Position numbers and translations under genes: made by a program. Below, piece by piece: positions 11,165 through 25,589 of a stretch of DNA of 64,000 nucleotides. The DNA is from Phylloscopus collybita (taxonomy: Eukaryota; Chordata; Aves; Passeriformes; Phylloscopidae): assembly GCA_027886175.1 (NCBI GenBank), contig JAJNNQ010000002.1:10722001-10786000 (forward strand), in the 5' to 3' direction. The notes beneath the pieces were generated by a model, which ran no database searches, was not told where the DNA came from, and saw nothing but the letters and a program-made list of their open reading frames with translations. Position 1 is the stretch's first letter, and each line of letters begins with the position of its first letter.

Positions 11165-14100
11165 TGAATTGTCCTGTCTAGCTGGAAATATTTTGTAGCC
11201 AAAAATATCCAAATGACTGATCTACTTGATAAAATAATTTTGGGTGGCATCAACATCAGCTATAGAGAGACAAGTACCTCGTGCACAGATCTCTTTGACA
11301 AATGTGCACAATGAATCCATGTTAGGTGACATCTTCCATAGGATTAAGTGTTGTAGGATGTCAACTGTGAATACAGCAAAGAGTAAGATTATGTAACAGG
11401 GTCTAAGAAAGATGATTCTTAAAAATTCATCATTCTCTGCTGGTGTCCTCATAAGCGTATGGTGAATTAGTGCTCACTCTTCTGTCAATCAGCAAAAGCT
11501 GAGCAAATGAGCTGTCACATTTTTGGTTCTTTTCAGTGTGAAACTGAAAACATTTCTCAAGTGAATAAATGAGTCTAGGACTGCTGGCATGTGCTTGACT
11601 TTTTCAAACTGTATACTTCAAAGTGCAGAAGCTAGATAAGCTAAGAGTGAGTTCAGTGAAGTTATTGTGCAGGAGGCAGCATGTCTATCAAATGCTTGCT
11701 TTATAAATTTGAATAGATGTGATTGTTCTCGGCAATGTCACCCCCCTCTGTGGCTGAAGGCATTGTTTGAGCAGAAGGAATGCAAAGCTTTTTTATTTTT
11801 TTTTTTTTTAATATATATTTTATCCAGAGATGCTTTGCAGGAAAGTCAGCCATTCTTCCTCTGGATTCTCTTTATCAAAACAATGGTGCAAGAACAACGA
11901 GGGAGGCAGAGTATATCACTGGCTAAAGTACTGGAGGTCAAACGATGGTTTAGCTGCATGGTCTTCAGAGTTGATGAATCCAAGTGTAAGAGAAATTTTC
12001 CATGGCAATTAAATGTTGCTTCTCATTTTCAGGACAACTGGGTCAGAAGGCAGCACTAACAGGAAGTACTAAGGAATACATCTTTGGTTTTGTTGTTTAC
12101 CAAGTGTAAGGACAGATGACACAGTGGCTGATTTCTTCCTCCATGGTGTGCTAGGTTAGTGTGTTACAGACATCTGCACATTGCTGCAATCTGGTTGTGA
12201 GATGAACACCAACAGCCCAAACACATTCCTTGTCACAGTAACACAAATACAATCTGGCCCCTTGTGTTTATTTCAGCACTGAGTGAATTCTTCTGGTTAT
12301 TTATAGATCCTTCTGAGATTGTGTCAGTGGGGTGAGAGTGAAGCTGCATGAGCAGCCAGAGTACTCCAGAGAGCTCTGTTGGCTGGCACTCCTCCACTGG
12401 CTGTGTAAAAGTCACAGAGGCAGAGATGTGGCCTTGCATATTTGCTACCATGAAGCAAGTGTTCTGTGGACTTTGTGCTAGTGGTGAGAGACCTCAGCCA
12501 CAAACTGGAAGAAGAACTGGAGAAGACTTGTAGTTCCATGTTTTCTGCCCTGATTCTCCAGGAGGGAAGCAATCTATTTTTCTGATGTCTATGATTCAGA
12601 GGTGGTATTTTTTTTTTTTTACCTGGTGCTCTTGAGAAAGGCGTTGAGAGGGAAACAGCAAATCACATGTAATGGGCAGGACTTGTCTTTATCCAGAGAA
12701 AGTCAAAGTAGAAGACAGTACACAGCTTCAGAGTCTATTATTGCTCCCTTATCTGACCTGCCCAAAAAACAAATAGCTCTGTGCTGCTTCATGTGTCTGT
12801 GTTGACAAGTATCCTTAACAGACTTTACCAGGTTTCTGGCAATGCCTTCAGCCCTCCATAGCTCCATTACAGTTCCTCAGGGACTCTCAAGAATGGCTAA
12901 GGAAATCGGGTGGACAGGAAGTGGACAGTGGGAGCTTTCTAGGGAGTGAAAGGATAGAAAAATAATTTTGTAGGTTGGCCGGGATCTTGATGAGATGTTT
13001 AATGTTGCTGTGATTTATTTCTATTGCTAATGGTGCATCAGGGTGGTCAAGCATTTTGGTAAGAGGTTCTTAGATATTATTAAAATTGGACTGAATAGAA
13101 CACAGTAGGTGTCATCAGAGATCTCTGTCTTTATTTTGGAGACATTCAGCAGCACTTTGCATATATCTAGTAAAAGATATTGGCCCCTATTCTTACTTTC
13201 ATTAATACCTTTTTTATACAGTTTGGTTGGATAAAAGGGCTTCTGATGTCATAAATTATTGATATTCTTCCCTTCTGCTCCTGATAGAGCTTTGCTCAGG
13301 CATAGTGCCATACTGTGCTGCATTTGAGCATGCCAGAGTTGTGCTTGCACTTAGGGGACTAGCTCAGGCTATTCCAAGTTTGTGTGCCTTGGCCCACAGA
13401 CAAATGAAACCACACCCATCATCTCTATCATGTGAATATCTTGCTTGGACCATCTTGTCTTTGTTAGAGAGGCTGCTGTGGGTTTTAGGCTATCCATTAT
13501 TAATTAATGAAGGCCCAAGCAGCAAAGATGAGTGCTTATAAAGGGAAACAGATAGCAACCATCATATTTGCTAAGGACGTGCCATTCTGCTGCACAGGAA
13601 CATTGACAACACTCACTGAGTAAAGGTGCTTAATCCTCCAATTCCTGTAGCAGAAAATTATGTCCCAGAATTTTCCTCTTTGGATTACCTGCTGTAATTA
13701 CTATTATTCTATGTAAGAATTGTTACATACGAAGACAAACCCTATCTGTGGTCAAAAACTTACTGAGAATAGATTCTTTTGGGTAGACATTTAGGGATTT
13801 TGTGGTTTCCACTGTGGTTCCAGTAATTGATTCTGTTCTGTTACTTTGTTTTACATTTCACCTTTCTTGTATCTGTAAGACTTTTTTTACCTTTCTGAGG
13901 CCTCTCTCAGCTGCTCCATCATTACAACTTTTTCAAAGGAGATTGTAGTAGTGTCTAAAAGATGTTGTTCCACTGATCTCTTAACACATGTTTTTATTCT
14001 CTCCAAGGAAGGTAATTTTAGCATGACAACTCACTCCTTGTTTATTTTGATTGCACATAGATGACCCTTACATGGTTTTCTCACTACAGAACTGAACAAC

Positions 14101-16212
14101 CTTATTAGTTCCTGTTGCAGCATCAGAAGAGTGTATCAAATCCATCCCTGAGATAATGCTGCCTGGTTTTGGAGCCCCAAAGACAAAAGAAACTTCAATC
14201 ACAACTTTTTTTCAGTTGGAGTAGTTGAGTGCATGATAAACTGCACAAAGGAAAAAACACTGCTGCAACTTGCTTTAACTCAAGCTTGAGTTAAAAGTTT
14301 GTCAGGAATAAGTGCTCCTGGAATATTACTGGACCACTGGAACGATTACTATCTCAGTATTACTATAAATAAGAGCATACTGCATATTGCTTAACTATTT
14401 TCACTGTAGTGAGATAACCACTACTATTTGTAGTCTTTTGGGCATGGGAATGAACTTTTCTAAGAAAAGACATGAAGTAAAATGTTTATTCATGTTTCCT
14501 TTTATTTTGGGCAGGGAAATAGATTCTATTTTTAAAAATATGTTCTTTAAAACTAAAGACAGTCTCTATATTGGTTTCTTCATTTAACATTTTGTCTGAT
14601 TTAAAACCCCTTTTTCCTTTTAGGATCCAAAGCAGAGAAATGGCCTGAGAAACCTGAAGGGCTTTCAACCACAAAAATCACTGTATACTTAACAGAGCAA
14701 ACAATTTTTTTTCACAGAGTATTCCTGAAAGACAGAGAATTCATTCTAATAGTGCTTATATTTAATTGCCTCAAGGGACACCAGCAATAGAAAATACTCG
14801 TTACATCTGACAATTAAAGGTAATTATTACCAATTAAAGAAAAGCTTCCCTCTCGAATAAATAGAAAAAAAAAATAGACCCAGTCTCCAGTAAAGTAGTT
14901 TCAGTTTCTATTATTTAGTTTCTTTATTTCACTCCAGTTGCTATGTCAGCATAACAGTCTTATGGTGATAAAAGGATATGGAGTAGAAACTTGGAACATT
15001 CTTATTTATAGTAGATTTGTGGGTTTGGACTAGTTTGCTCATTTTTGTTTAGACAGTTACAAGAAACTGCTTAATGGGAAGCTCTATCATTGATAAATAT
15101 TTTTAATTAGAGAAATATTTGATGTATCTTTGCATCTGATATTACAAATATTTTTGACCACTTTCCTGAGAAGATTTTTCCCAACCTAAAACTTCATGTG
15201 GAGAGTTTTATAGTCTATTATTTGCATTGTGATATTAATTCTTTTCATTGCTGAAAATTTCTGACAGAAACAAGTATGTGGTCATCAAGAGGGAATACAT
15301 ATCAGATAATTTAGAAGTTCACAGTATAGATGTCTGCAGCTGGCTGGGTGAGTTCCCTTTATAGTCAATGGGGAGGTAGAGGCATTTTTAGTGTGCACTA
15401 GCTAATATATTTTAGATGTTTGCTGCAGGAAAGGAAGTGTTGCACCCTATGCCTTCACTGATTGTGTTTCCTAGGTATCTATTGATTCCATTAAGCCTGG
15501 GAAACTGGACTCTGCATCCTGAACTGTAGAAGTCTAACACCTTCTGTGAGTAATACACAGAAAGGTGCATGCAAATCACAGAGGTGATGACACCAATCTG
15601 CAGGGACATTATATGATACTAATTTTCAAATTGTACACTCAGGATTAAGCCATTTGGCTGTTCCAGATAGATAGCCAGTGAGGAAGAAAGAACATTCATA
15701 ATTTGTACAGATGGAGCAAAATGCTTATGCGAATGCTGGGACAGTGAAATCTGATGAAAATTATGTAACTCATGACACAGATAATTCTCAATCACAGGTA
15801 CACTTTTTGAGACCTCAGTGTTATGTGAGATGATAAGCAGGTATCTGCTGGCAGAAGAATACTGAATTAGGGACTCATAAAGAAAAATAAACAACATTTG
15901 GAGAACAGAAAATATGAACTGAAATAATGAAATTAAAAACAAAAAGCAGACATGCAGGCAAAAAATGCACTGAAAATACAATAAGGTGTACTAAGAGATG
16001 TTATTGCCCTTGGAAAATCCAGATGAATTTGGGTTCCTACTGGGCCAGACATTAAATAAGCCTAATGTATGCGACATCTCAAGGAGTTTGAAAAACTAGT
16101 TATTTTGCTTAGTTTTCAAAAGATTTTTTTAATGTTAAAATAATATTGGGATAATGTTGGGATTATTCAGTACATAATCTTCATAGCAAAAGGTTATTTC
16201 TCTTTCCCTTGG
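11164..16212. other. No gene recognised
   Basis: Unique AT-rich sequence with the 22-bp palindrome at 14274. A 130-codon frame at 11667-12059 passes through a T-rich run and resembles no protein I know. Confidence 0.6.
14274..14295. repeat. 22-bp perfect palindrome
   Basis: A spacer-free perfect inverted repeat is centred on the AAGCTT between 14284 and 14285. Each 11-bp half reads tttaactcaag and its complement. It can extrude as a short cruciform or bind a symmetric dimer. No flanking element explains it. Confidence 0.95.
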
Positions 16213-16281
16213 TTTGCCTTTTTATTGTTGTTCATTTTTATTTTTGTTTGTTTGTTGGTTTGGCTTGGTTTGGTTTGGTTT
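16213..16281 (+). repeat. T/G-rich low-complexity (GGTTT/TTTG)
   Basis: TTTG and GGTTT words dominate, for example 'ggcttggtttggtttggttt' at 16261-16280. The Phe/Leu/Val-rich frame through it is a composition artefact. Confidence 0.85.
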
Positions 16282-17029
16282 CTTTTCCCATCCTTGCTAT
16301 TATTTTATTCCATTTTTGCCTTCAGCTACCTGTCTATAAGTATAGCACCAGTTATTCAGGAATGTGTTTGTTGAAAGTAAACACAGGAATATCACCACAG
16401 CTCAGCAGTGACAGCTTGATCCATAAATCAGTGACTATGAAAATGGACATCTCAGCCATTCATGAGTGAGTGAGACATCCACTGAGTTGCTTTCTGGTAC
16501 AGTAATGCTGTAAAAAAAGTGCTAGTTTCTATCACTAGAATATACATAATATCAAGAGGATTAAAGAACTGCAGGAGGTTTGGAACATCCATTTTTGAGA
16601 TCAGTCACCCTGTGTAGCTCAGACCTATTTTTTCACTATGGAGAAACCTATTACAACTGATCCTAAGTAATAAGAAAAATATAGGGACTAATTTTCTTTT
16701 CAGTGTACAGAATTGTAGTTCTCTAAGAATTCAGTTGGAATCAATACAATGCAAAGTCAAAAGGCAGCTTTTGTATCTGACAAATTATTCAATAGATTAA
16801 CCAAAACTGGGCCCCATTAGCAGTGTTTAAATATATAGATTACAACATCTCTATGCAAAGAGGTTTTAATTACATGAAATCTACCAGTGCATATGTTGGT
16901 ATATAAATGTATTCTCAATCACGTGGTTTCAGTGGGAAAGTTTTGTTTAAAGAAATTCAAATTCAGTCAAATTCAGATTGAACTGACTCAGCTGATTTTC
17001 ATGCACCTTCCTAATGGTTTGATACACAG

Positions 17030-17070
17030 CCATTGAAGTCAATGGTAATCTCCCATTAAACCCTATGGGA
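17030..17070. repeat. Relic of the same hairpin element
   Basis: ccattga-ag-tcaatgg (17030-17045) is followed by tcccat (17051-17056) and atggga (17065-17070) as inverted arms. It has the same word set and order as the copy at 4721-4765. Confidence 0.5.
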
Positions 17071-20000
17071 AAGCATACGGTAGTAACTGAATTATTCAGT
17101 TTTCTTGTAATCAGATATCTATCTATAAAATTGAAATTTAGCTGCCCCTAGATAAAATATAGAAGTACATGTAAATATTTATTTAAAAGACATAATAATA
17201 GGCCTAATATTGAATATGTGCACATTTTGCAGCAGAAGAATGAATCCAAGTATATAGTTACATAATGTGATGCATTAATTCCTTACAGCCTGGCAGTGCA
17301 TTAAAATGCCAGTTATGGCGTGTAAGAGGCAAGGAGCAGATGTATTCTATATAAGGTTATAAGAAAAACTTTCTGATACTGTTTATAGAAAAAAATCTAA
17401 CTGCAAAAATGAACTTAATTAATCAATGTAGAAAGCAGTGATTCTTACCACAAGACCTAACACAAGATTCTTATATTGTGGCCAGGTTCAGATGATCCTG
17501 GTGAAAAGTGTGGTTTTTTATCTTTCTAATAAATCTTTCCTTTTGATCTCTAGGCTGCCAGTATCAACCTTCTCTGATACAAGGAACCTTCATATGTTTT
17601 AATCAGAGCTTAAATGAAGGTGGTTGAATCCAATAGCAGTAATGACAGTGGGAATCACTAGGAACCTGGAAACAATTACACTTGCTACTTAATGTATGTA
17701 TGTATGCACAAAAACATCACATACGGAAATACTGTTAATAGCATTGATTTAATTCACAGATTTGTGAATTCCAAAGATTCTTGCACAGTCTTTTCTTTAA
17801 AAGAGTTTTTTGAAGGTTCTTTTGCTATTGGATAAATGGAAGGGACATTATGGGGTGTCAGCACTGAACCCAAGGTCATGAACAACTTTTCTATTTACTT
17901 CCTTGGATAGTACATCCTCAAAATCTTTACTCATGCATTTAGATTGAGCTGATGTGATTTCTTTCCTGCTATATTTTTCTTTTCTCTTTTATTTCTAGGC
18001 TACTCACTTTCTTAGATCAAATTTTGTCTACCACAACAGAGTTTTCAACTTCAGTATGAAACATATTAGAGAAATAAACCATAAACGACTCTGCAGTTTA
18101 CAACAAGATGTCCATAAGATCCTCTCACATAAAAACACAGAACAAGGAAACAAGTGCAGTAAAATAATAAAATATCTATCTCACTGCTCACTCACTCTTA
18201 CAGTAAAACCAAAAGTAATGCCTGGCTTTAGCTGACATACCATATCCTTTAAATGGCTGGAAGGACAGGAGCTGGTAGGAATTATTAGTTTCTGTAGTGA
18301 CAGAAGGGAGATTTCAAGGGAATTTATATTTAGCCTATTAGTCCTTTTTTCACATCCCTTGATATCTGTTTCCCTTGAGATTGCAGGTGAGTTTTTTGCT
18401 TCCTTGTGAAACTGGTAATGCCAGGAGTTTTATCTTCAGCTGCCTCTTTCCTGTCTCTGAAAAATTCACTTCATATGGGAAGAACTTGCAATGCTGGGTT
18501 CCTACCCAGTAAATCTTCCCAGCCTTGATGCCTGAATTAGAGATATACCAAAAATGTTGAAGACAAGACCCAAAACAGCCATAAACTTTTTAGGGCCATA
18601 AGTGGAGTTATTCCCATTTAAATCTACTGAAGAAAGGCAAACATGTAGTGAAGATGCTTCTTCACAAACACCATGGTTGCACCAGCTCCTTATGCTGCAC
18701 AACTAACAGATAACTTGCCATTATTTCTTCCTGGCTTTTCTTGGAACCAAGTGGTGAAATGAAGAACTCTTTCAACCTAATTCTTCAGGCTTTTCTTAGT
18801 ATTTGGTCAGTCTCTTGAAGGGCCTCTATAAGCTAGGACATGGCATGGGCTTGGGGTTCGGATCACTGGGAGAGGCAAGAGCAGCACTGTTTGTATCTAT
18901 TCCTGTGTAAAGCCATGAATGATTAATCTCACACCTGAGCTAAGAATGCTCTGAAAGTTCCTCTCAGGTTTGTCTCTCACATCCATGAGAACCTGGAGTT
19001 TTAACCTCCATATCATCAATTCCTTCCTGTTCTCCTGTCTCAAGAGTCTTTCCTTTAAAACTGCTACAGTCTTGAATTAGGTCATTATTTCATCCTTTAA
19101 AATCAGTTCCCATTTACCCAGTTCACCACTTTTTGAAACCACAGTAACTCATGATTTCTGGGGCCAGAGGGGAATTGCCTGAGAGATGTGTAATGTGCTG
19201 AGCTAACATGTAAGGCTAAAGTATAAAATTTAGGTTATAAATGAAAGTGACAAGTAAAATTTTTCTCCACTTAGTTTTATTAATGATGCAATATTTTATT
19301 GCCTGTGGCTAAAAGTATTTATTGTCATTGTGCTTAGCCATAATTTGGTTTCATAATTCAGTTTTCTCTTTACATTTTTTTTGCATTACATTTTTCCCCC
19401 AGCATCTCTTTTTGTTTCCATGCAGTTTGTTGTCATATGTGTTCAGATACTAGTAAGTGTGTGGTCTTCTGGGAGCAAACACATGCAGATTGGCATTAAT
19501 CTGAAGAAGCAAAAGCTTAACAGTGGGCCTATTTTTAAGCATATGAATACATTGCTGAAATCAATAGCTGCATAGATTGTCCTTCCAGGGTGATTAATAA
19601 AACTGCGTGTGGCTTTTTGGTTGTAGGCACAAACATGTATTTGGCAACATCCAGCAGCAATGTCTTCAACATTTATTAAATTACACAAAAATTCCCACTG
19701 AGAGCAGAGGGAATATTTGTATGCTTTAAATTAAGTGTCTGGTGAGTGACAAGCAGTGTTAAGGATCTTGCAGTATCAAGTCTCGTATTTGCACATCATA
19801 TATTAGTGTGATCAGAGAAAGATAATGGCAGTGAACAAAAAGAACTTTAAGGAGGAGAGTTTCAAAAGATGAAATTATTTGATTTAGAAAGGAGCAAAAT
19901 TGAGCAAACATATCAAAAGAATGGAAATGGTGACTGCTATTGAAATGGAAGGGGAATATTCTTTTTCTCTGATAAATAGTGTAACAAAAAGAAAAAGGAA

Positions 20001-20544
20001 AGTGCAAGTAGAAACCATCATAGGGAAGCACTTTTTGTTCTGCAGTGTTTTATTAGGTAATGGAGTTCATTCTCAGAGGAAGTGAGACCAGTGAAGATAC
20101 CTGGTGAGACTGAATAATCCCATGGCTAACAGTGGTACCTGGAGTTATACAAGCAAAGCAATTAAACTCATTGAAATGGCCATCAAATCTTGTGCTCCAG
20201 GGCTCAATGACAAAAGTGCTGCCCAACACAATCAGCTGATACCTGACAGAAGACACAAGTTATATCCACATGTTCACTGGAAGGGTCTTCTGACATCTTC
20301 TCAGTGATCTGGTGACAACCAGTCTCAAAACCAACTTGGAGAGAGCCAGAATCTTTTCTTCTGTAGATCTAACCTCACATGATCATTTCAGTTCTTCTAT
20401 GTATCTGTCTAATATTCTTTAAGACAGATAGATTGGCCATTCAATGTCTTCTCTTGGTAGCACACTAGTACAATGGACTGTCCCTTGAGAGATTTCTTCA
20501 GTGTGTGTTAAAAAAGAAAAAACAAGATAGCAGATCCAGTGTAT

Positions 20545-20596
20545 TTTTTTTTGTCTGGTTGGTTGGTTGTTTTGTTTGGATTGTTGTTTTTTTTTA
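20545..20596 (+). repeat. T/G-rich low-complexity (GGTT)n
   Basis: A T run is followed by 'ggttggttggttgttttg' and another T run. It is simple sequence of the same T/G class as the blocks near 1.7, 16.2, 42.6, 44.4 and 61.2 kb. Confidence 0.85.
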
Positions 20597-22724
20597 ATTA
20601 ACTGGACTAACCCTACTTGATGATTAGATCCTTTCATTGCATCATTTTTCAGCACCAAATTCAGCCTATCATCAAATGTGATCCTGCTCTTTCACCCATT
20701 TTATTGATTTTAATATTCTTCTCTTAAGATGAAAATTTTTATCGTACTTTCAAATCAAGGATCTTCATAGAGGGGTTCCTGTCTTTTTTGGCTATCTTTC
20801 ATCTTGATTACCATCACTCTAAAGAGAACACAGAAGGATGGTGCTCTTGATGAAGTTTGTAATGACCATGACAGAGCAGAAGCAGCATCATGAACCAGTG
20901 CCATATGTACATGGATAGCATAAACAGCAGTGTGGTCTGACAATAATGACTTTTACTGACAATCTTATCCTCAAAATCATGTGGGTTTTTTTCAAGCTGA
21001 TTCAAGTTGAGCAGCTAAAGCTCCCACATTGTCAGCAATGCCAATTACATGCATTTCTGTGCTTTGTTGTGCAGATTCAAGTGTGGATCGGAGACCTTAA
21101 CATCTTCTTGGTAGGCACTGGCATGTTTATAGCAAATTGGTTCTGTTTCATTTCTCACTTCTGTTATAACATGCATCTTAACTGTTTAATGTAATATTTC
21201 TACTTAATTACAGGAAATGTCGCTTACTATACTGATGGTAAAATGAACACTTGCAATGTAAATGACGTACATTTTTACAGTGAGAGAAAATGATTAATTA
21301 TGATATAGAATAAATTAACTCATGCATCAAATGCTTTCAAGAGGTGTTAGAGGTAGAAGTAGGAGCTGTTTCCAGCTTAGTCCCTTCTGCAGAGAAAATT
21401 AAGAGTCAAATTATATTAGACACTAAGGAGCAGAAATGGTCTCCATGGCCTAGGAGAGCACATAATGATATCTAACATTTATAGACATACAACCTGTCAT
21501 CTTGCAGCTTATATACTCTGTCAGGATCAGTTCATTTATCACTTCAAGTATATTGTAACACCACAGCACACTCCCTCACAAATTTTATTAGAAAGCATGA
21601 ATTCAGTCATGGTGAGTATAAACTAGCTACAGCACACTTGCAGGAGAGGGCAGAAGCATCAGAGGAATCACAAGTCATATTATGAAGTCAGAACTGCAAA
21701 TTGATTACGTTAGGTCAGCCTTGGGAAAATCTCTGGAAACTTGTTCTTAACTAGTTAAGAGGTTGTGATTCTGTAAATTATTTCTCTTCATTGTCCAGAG
21801 ATTTAAACTATGGTAATCCCCAGTGGGGGTGAACACTATTTATCCAGTAATATGGTCAGATTTCTCTAGAAGAGTATATTCTAGCCTCAGTTTATTCTTT
21901 TTTTTTTCTTTTTTCCTTTATTTTTCTCTATCACATGTAAGTTTTTGATTCTTCCTATCAAGTTGAAGTTGCTATTCTAAGGTTTTTACAAGTTGAGCAG
22001 GAAACTTTTTTAGGAACAGTGTTTTTAGGGGTATGAAATACATTATTTGCAGGAAGAAATGTATTTTTGTTCTTGAACCTTTGATGTTGCATAAAGTTAA
22101 CACCAGCCATCTCCAAGACTTCACAATAAACAGTCTGGCAAAAGCCTTCAACATTTCCCTCTCAAATTAAGTGCAGCTATTCCTCAGACTATGGGACCAA
22201 CAGAAAAGAAAAGAAGTCATTTTTCCAGGAAGGCAGGAAAACAGGACAAGGGAGAGGGAGTTCACTCAGCAGAGAATCAAAGTTGGCAGAAAAGGAATGG
22301 CCAACTGGTAGAAAAAGAAACAGAGAAGACCAAAAGATATTGAGGCTGGTTATCAGACATTTGGTGGAGATATTCTTTGCTTTTTCTTACTTTTGGTGTA
22401 CTTTTTAAATAGAAATTATTTACATTCTGACACTCAGTGTAAACAGATTTTAAACCTCTGTGTTTGCCACAAAGGAGATTTTGTCTTTTCCAGACAGCCA
22501 TACTACCAATCAGCATTGAACAAACATCTCCACATTCCTCCCTCTGCTCCATCCCTCATGGTAGCTCCTTCCCTTCCCCATTCCTACTGGATGTATACAC
22601 CTAGAGGATTCAGCCTGCTGCTAACTCTCCTGGCATCACAAAGCCAGTGGAAATAAGTAACTAATAAATGTTACATCCCAAAGCTACAGCATGAAGAAAG
22701 ATGGCCTTTTTCCCAGAAGCTGTG

Positions 22725-23010
22725 CACTGAATATTTAAATTTGTTTGCAAACCAGCACGAAGGCGGCGTTGTCAGCCTGGGCACGTAGCTAAGTGCAAGT
22801 GGTGCAGCCTGCAGTTAATTAGTAAGTTTGCTTTGCTAGGCTGTGACTGCAGCAACTTTCTTCTCAAAAATGCCTTTCATGTACATAGCTGGAAACAAAA
22901 CGTTCCACACAGAAGTTCTGTCCACGTGTTTAACTCTCCTCCAGGGTGTCGCCAATTGACAATCTCCTGAATAAAAGCAAATTAGTGTTAATGCGAACAC
23001 ACAAGGGGGT
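22725..23010. promoter_or_regulatory. Conserved-noncoding-like block
   Basis: The block has balanced composition and no repeat signature, and it carries dense factor-type words: TTAATTA (22815-22821), the E-box CACGTG (22923-22928), CAATTG (22953-22958), several CpGs near 22760-22790 and 'ttaatgcgaacacac'. This resembles vertebrate developmental enhancers, but conservation cannot be seen from one sequence. No open frame here looks coding. Confidence 0.3.
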
Positions 23011-25589
23011 TTGAATGTTCTTATTCCATCTCACTATTATCTAAAGACTTTCTCTCAAGTATGCATTTTGTCTGGTATTATTAGTGCTTTCTTCCTGTCC
23101 AAAACCTTTTCACATGCACTTGTACCTACATTAAGAGTTTCATGTGGCTGCTGTAATAATGTAAAAAATGTTTATTAATTTTCCATTATATAGACAATTT
23201 GAGAATTAAAAAAATAATAATTTGATGGAGTTAAGATAGTAGGAAAAAACTAATTTTTCATACAATTTGGCAGATAAATCTAGTCTTTGAATGCAATTGA
23301 CTAAATATATTTCTGCTATTTGACATATTCAATTATTTTTGAAAATAAAAATTAGGTAAGGCAACAGCACAAGAGGGAAAGGTCAGAAGTTGGGCGCTGT
23401 GCCTGATATATTATGATGTTTCCCCTCATTCATGAGGATTTGTTTTGAAACCAAACTTGCTTAGGATTTTGGAAGGCTCTTTTTGCCTGCATTTTAAATC
23501 CTTTGGCCTTAATTTGCTTTTCTCACATATTCTAGAATAAATGGTGTTCATCTTCTTTGAAGTCAGTGAAACTGCACAGAGGTAAAAACCGACAGAAGAA
23601 AATCAAAGGTTTTACAGGACACTCACTGCAGTACCTTCATAAAGGTAAAATTAGTTAGTTTAGTCCGTTAGTCACTTGTCAAACTCTGACATCATATAAA
23701 GCATTAGCAGCTGCAGTCTATTGTCCAGACAAGGATAATCAGCAAATCCAAGTTTATAAATTGTTGACTGGAAACAATGGTGTAGAGATAACCCTGGAGA
23801 GGTTGTGAAAGACTTCACTGGAGTTTATTTGCATTGCAATTCTGCTGGAAGTCACAGACGCTTGGCTTCCTACCTACTTACTGCCATTTACTTTTGATAT
23901 GCCCCAAAGCATCCATGACACTTATTAAAATAGAACGGTGTCTAGGCAGCCGGCAACGCTACTGTATCTTGTTTCAGCAGCCACTCTATTTTAAGAAGTT
24001 CCATAGAGGTTCAGTGCACATCTTCAAACCTACTACATCTGTTGATTCATGTAGCTCGTGGAACCTTTGACCTAGATCAAAAAATTCCAGCACTTAAGAA
24101 GGGAATCTCTGCAGCTTCCAGTGTCCACTTAGTGTTGTGTACTAGCAACACATTCTTATTTTTGTAGTTTTCTTTATATTTTATGCAAAATTCATAAATT
24201 ATATTTGCTTGCAATCAAAAAAAAAAAAAAAAAAAAGAAATCCACCTGGCTAATCCATACTCTGCGTCTTTATTTTTCTATGTAGTGTCTTGATACACCT
24301 TTGCTCAAAATATTCCTTTGTATTTTATTTTTTTAATAGTGTCATTAATACTGTACATATAAGAATTTCCCTTTTTTTCTCACTTTTGTGGCAAATTCTT
24401 TCTGCAATTTCTGGATGCAAGCCAGATATGTTAGAGTGAAAATTGGAGCTATTCTCTCTGCAAGCCTGCCAGTGTTCTCGCAACAGGGAATATTAGTTTA
24501 TAAATTACCCCAGGGAGAAATGCCAGTCACAGAAAACTCAGGAGTTCCACAGGAGCCAAATCACACCTTTCTCATATTTCATTTCTATTCTGTGAGTGTT
24601 CACATTCAAATGTAAACAATGTTTACATTTAAAACAGATTTTGGCATTATAAAAGACCTCTCTGCTTCATACATCTTGGTGAAATGGTTCTGTCTGAAAT
24701 GTCTGCTTCTTGCAGACTATTTTCTATTTCTATTTTATTGGGGGGAAAAAAGCTGATGCAAAATAAACCAAACTGTCTAATTATTCCTGACATATTGCCT
24801 ATCAGAATATAAGCACCAGGAGAGGAGCAAAAGGCCAGCTTCTCATAACAAGTCTGTTCTTGTTGCTGGCAATTCAGTTTGCTTCTCACAAAGCAGCAGT
24901 GTTTTGATGAGCATTTTGAGATGATGAGTATCTATCTCAGGAACTGATGGTGCAATAATGGCATGACATGGAAGATACAAGTCAGATAAAATAGGCTGTA
25001 ATGAGGTACATAAAAGGACAGCAAAATATCCCCTTAAAGGTGAAGGCCATCATACTGGAAGGATACATTTCCAGGTCATTTCAGTCAGTATCACTGCAGG
25101 AACCAGTGCAGTTACACCAGCTATGAATGTTCCCTGCAAGAACAAGTTGTTGACAATTGTGTCATGCATTTCTGAGCCTTATTTAATAACTTCTATTTCC
25201 CATCTGCAATGATGCTATTGGATGTTGCATGATTATATTCTTTATGGTCCTGCCCTCCTCTCACTGAATATGCTGGAAAAGCATTTTTTTTACTTGAAGA
25301 GTTCAGGCACAATATCTCTTACAAATGTCCTGAATGCTTTACAGTGAAAAGAAATTACACAAATTGTGACCCATGGCCTGGAGGTGTAATTAGGTTTCTA
25401 ATTAGAGGATAGGATATAAACTCATACATTTGCATTAAATTTGTTTGACAGAGGTTCCGCAAGTGTTTGGTACCTTCTGGGCTAGACTGCCTCAGAGTGA
25501 ACATAAAATTTAATTCAGTAAAACTTTGCTTATTCATGCCTACATAGTTTTTCATTCTGAATTTCTTTGGATACAGAATGCAACTGAAA
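23011..25589. other. No gene recognised
   Basis: Unique AT-rich sequence with an A20 run. Frames up to 84 codons on both strands show no family resemblance. Confidence 0.6.
24217..24236 (+). repeat. Poly(A) tract, 20 nt
   Basis: This is a run of 20 A. No AATAAA-type signal or retrogene body is seen immediately upstream; the flank is AT-rich unique sequence. Confidence 0.9.

Larger units (their letters stand above)
16282..22724. other. No gene recognised
   Basis: Unique AT-rich sequence with one hairpin-element relic (17030) and one T/G block (20545). A CAG|GTGAGT donor word occurs at 18384-18392. An open 89-nt interval (18298-18386) precedes it behind a mediocre acceptor, which is not enough to call an exon. 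Confidence 0.6.

Noticed and set aside
18298..18386. Open 89-nt interval ending at CAG|GTGAGT
   Set aside because: The acceptor is mediocre and the peptide is unremarkable. One such donor word is expected by chance in a window this size.
24217..24236. A20 run as the tail of a processed pseudogene
   Set aside because: No polyadenylation signal, retrogene body or target-site duplication is visible upstream.
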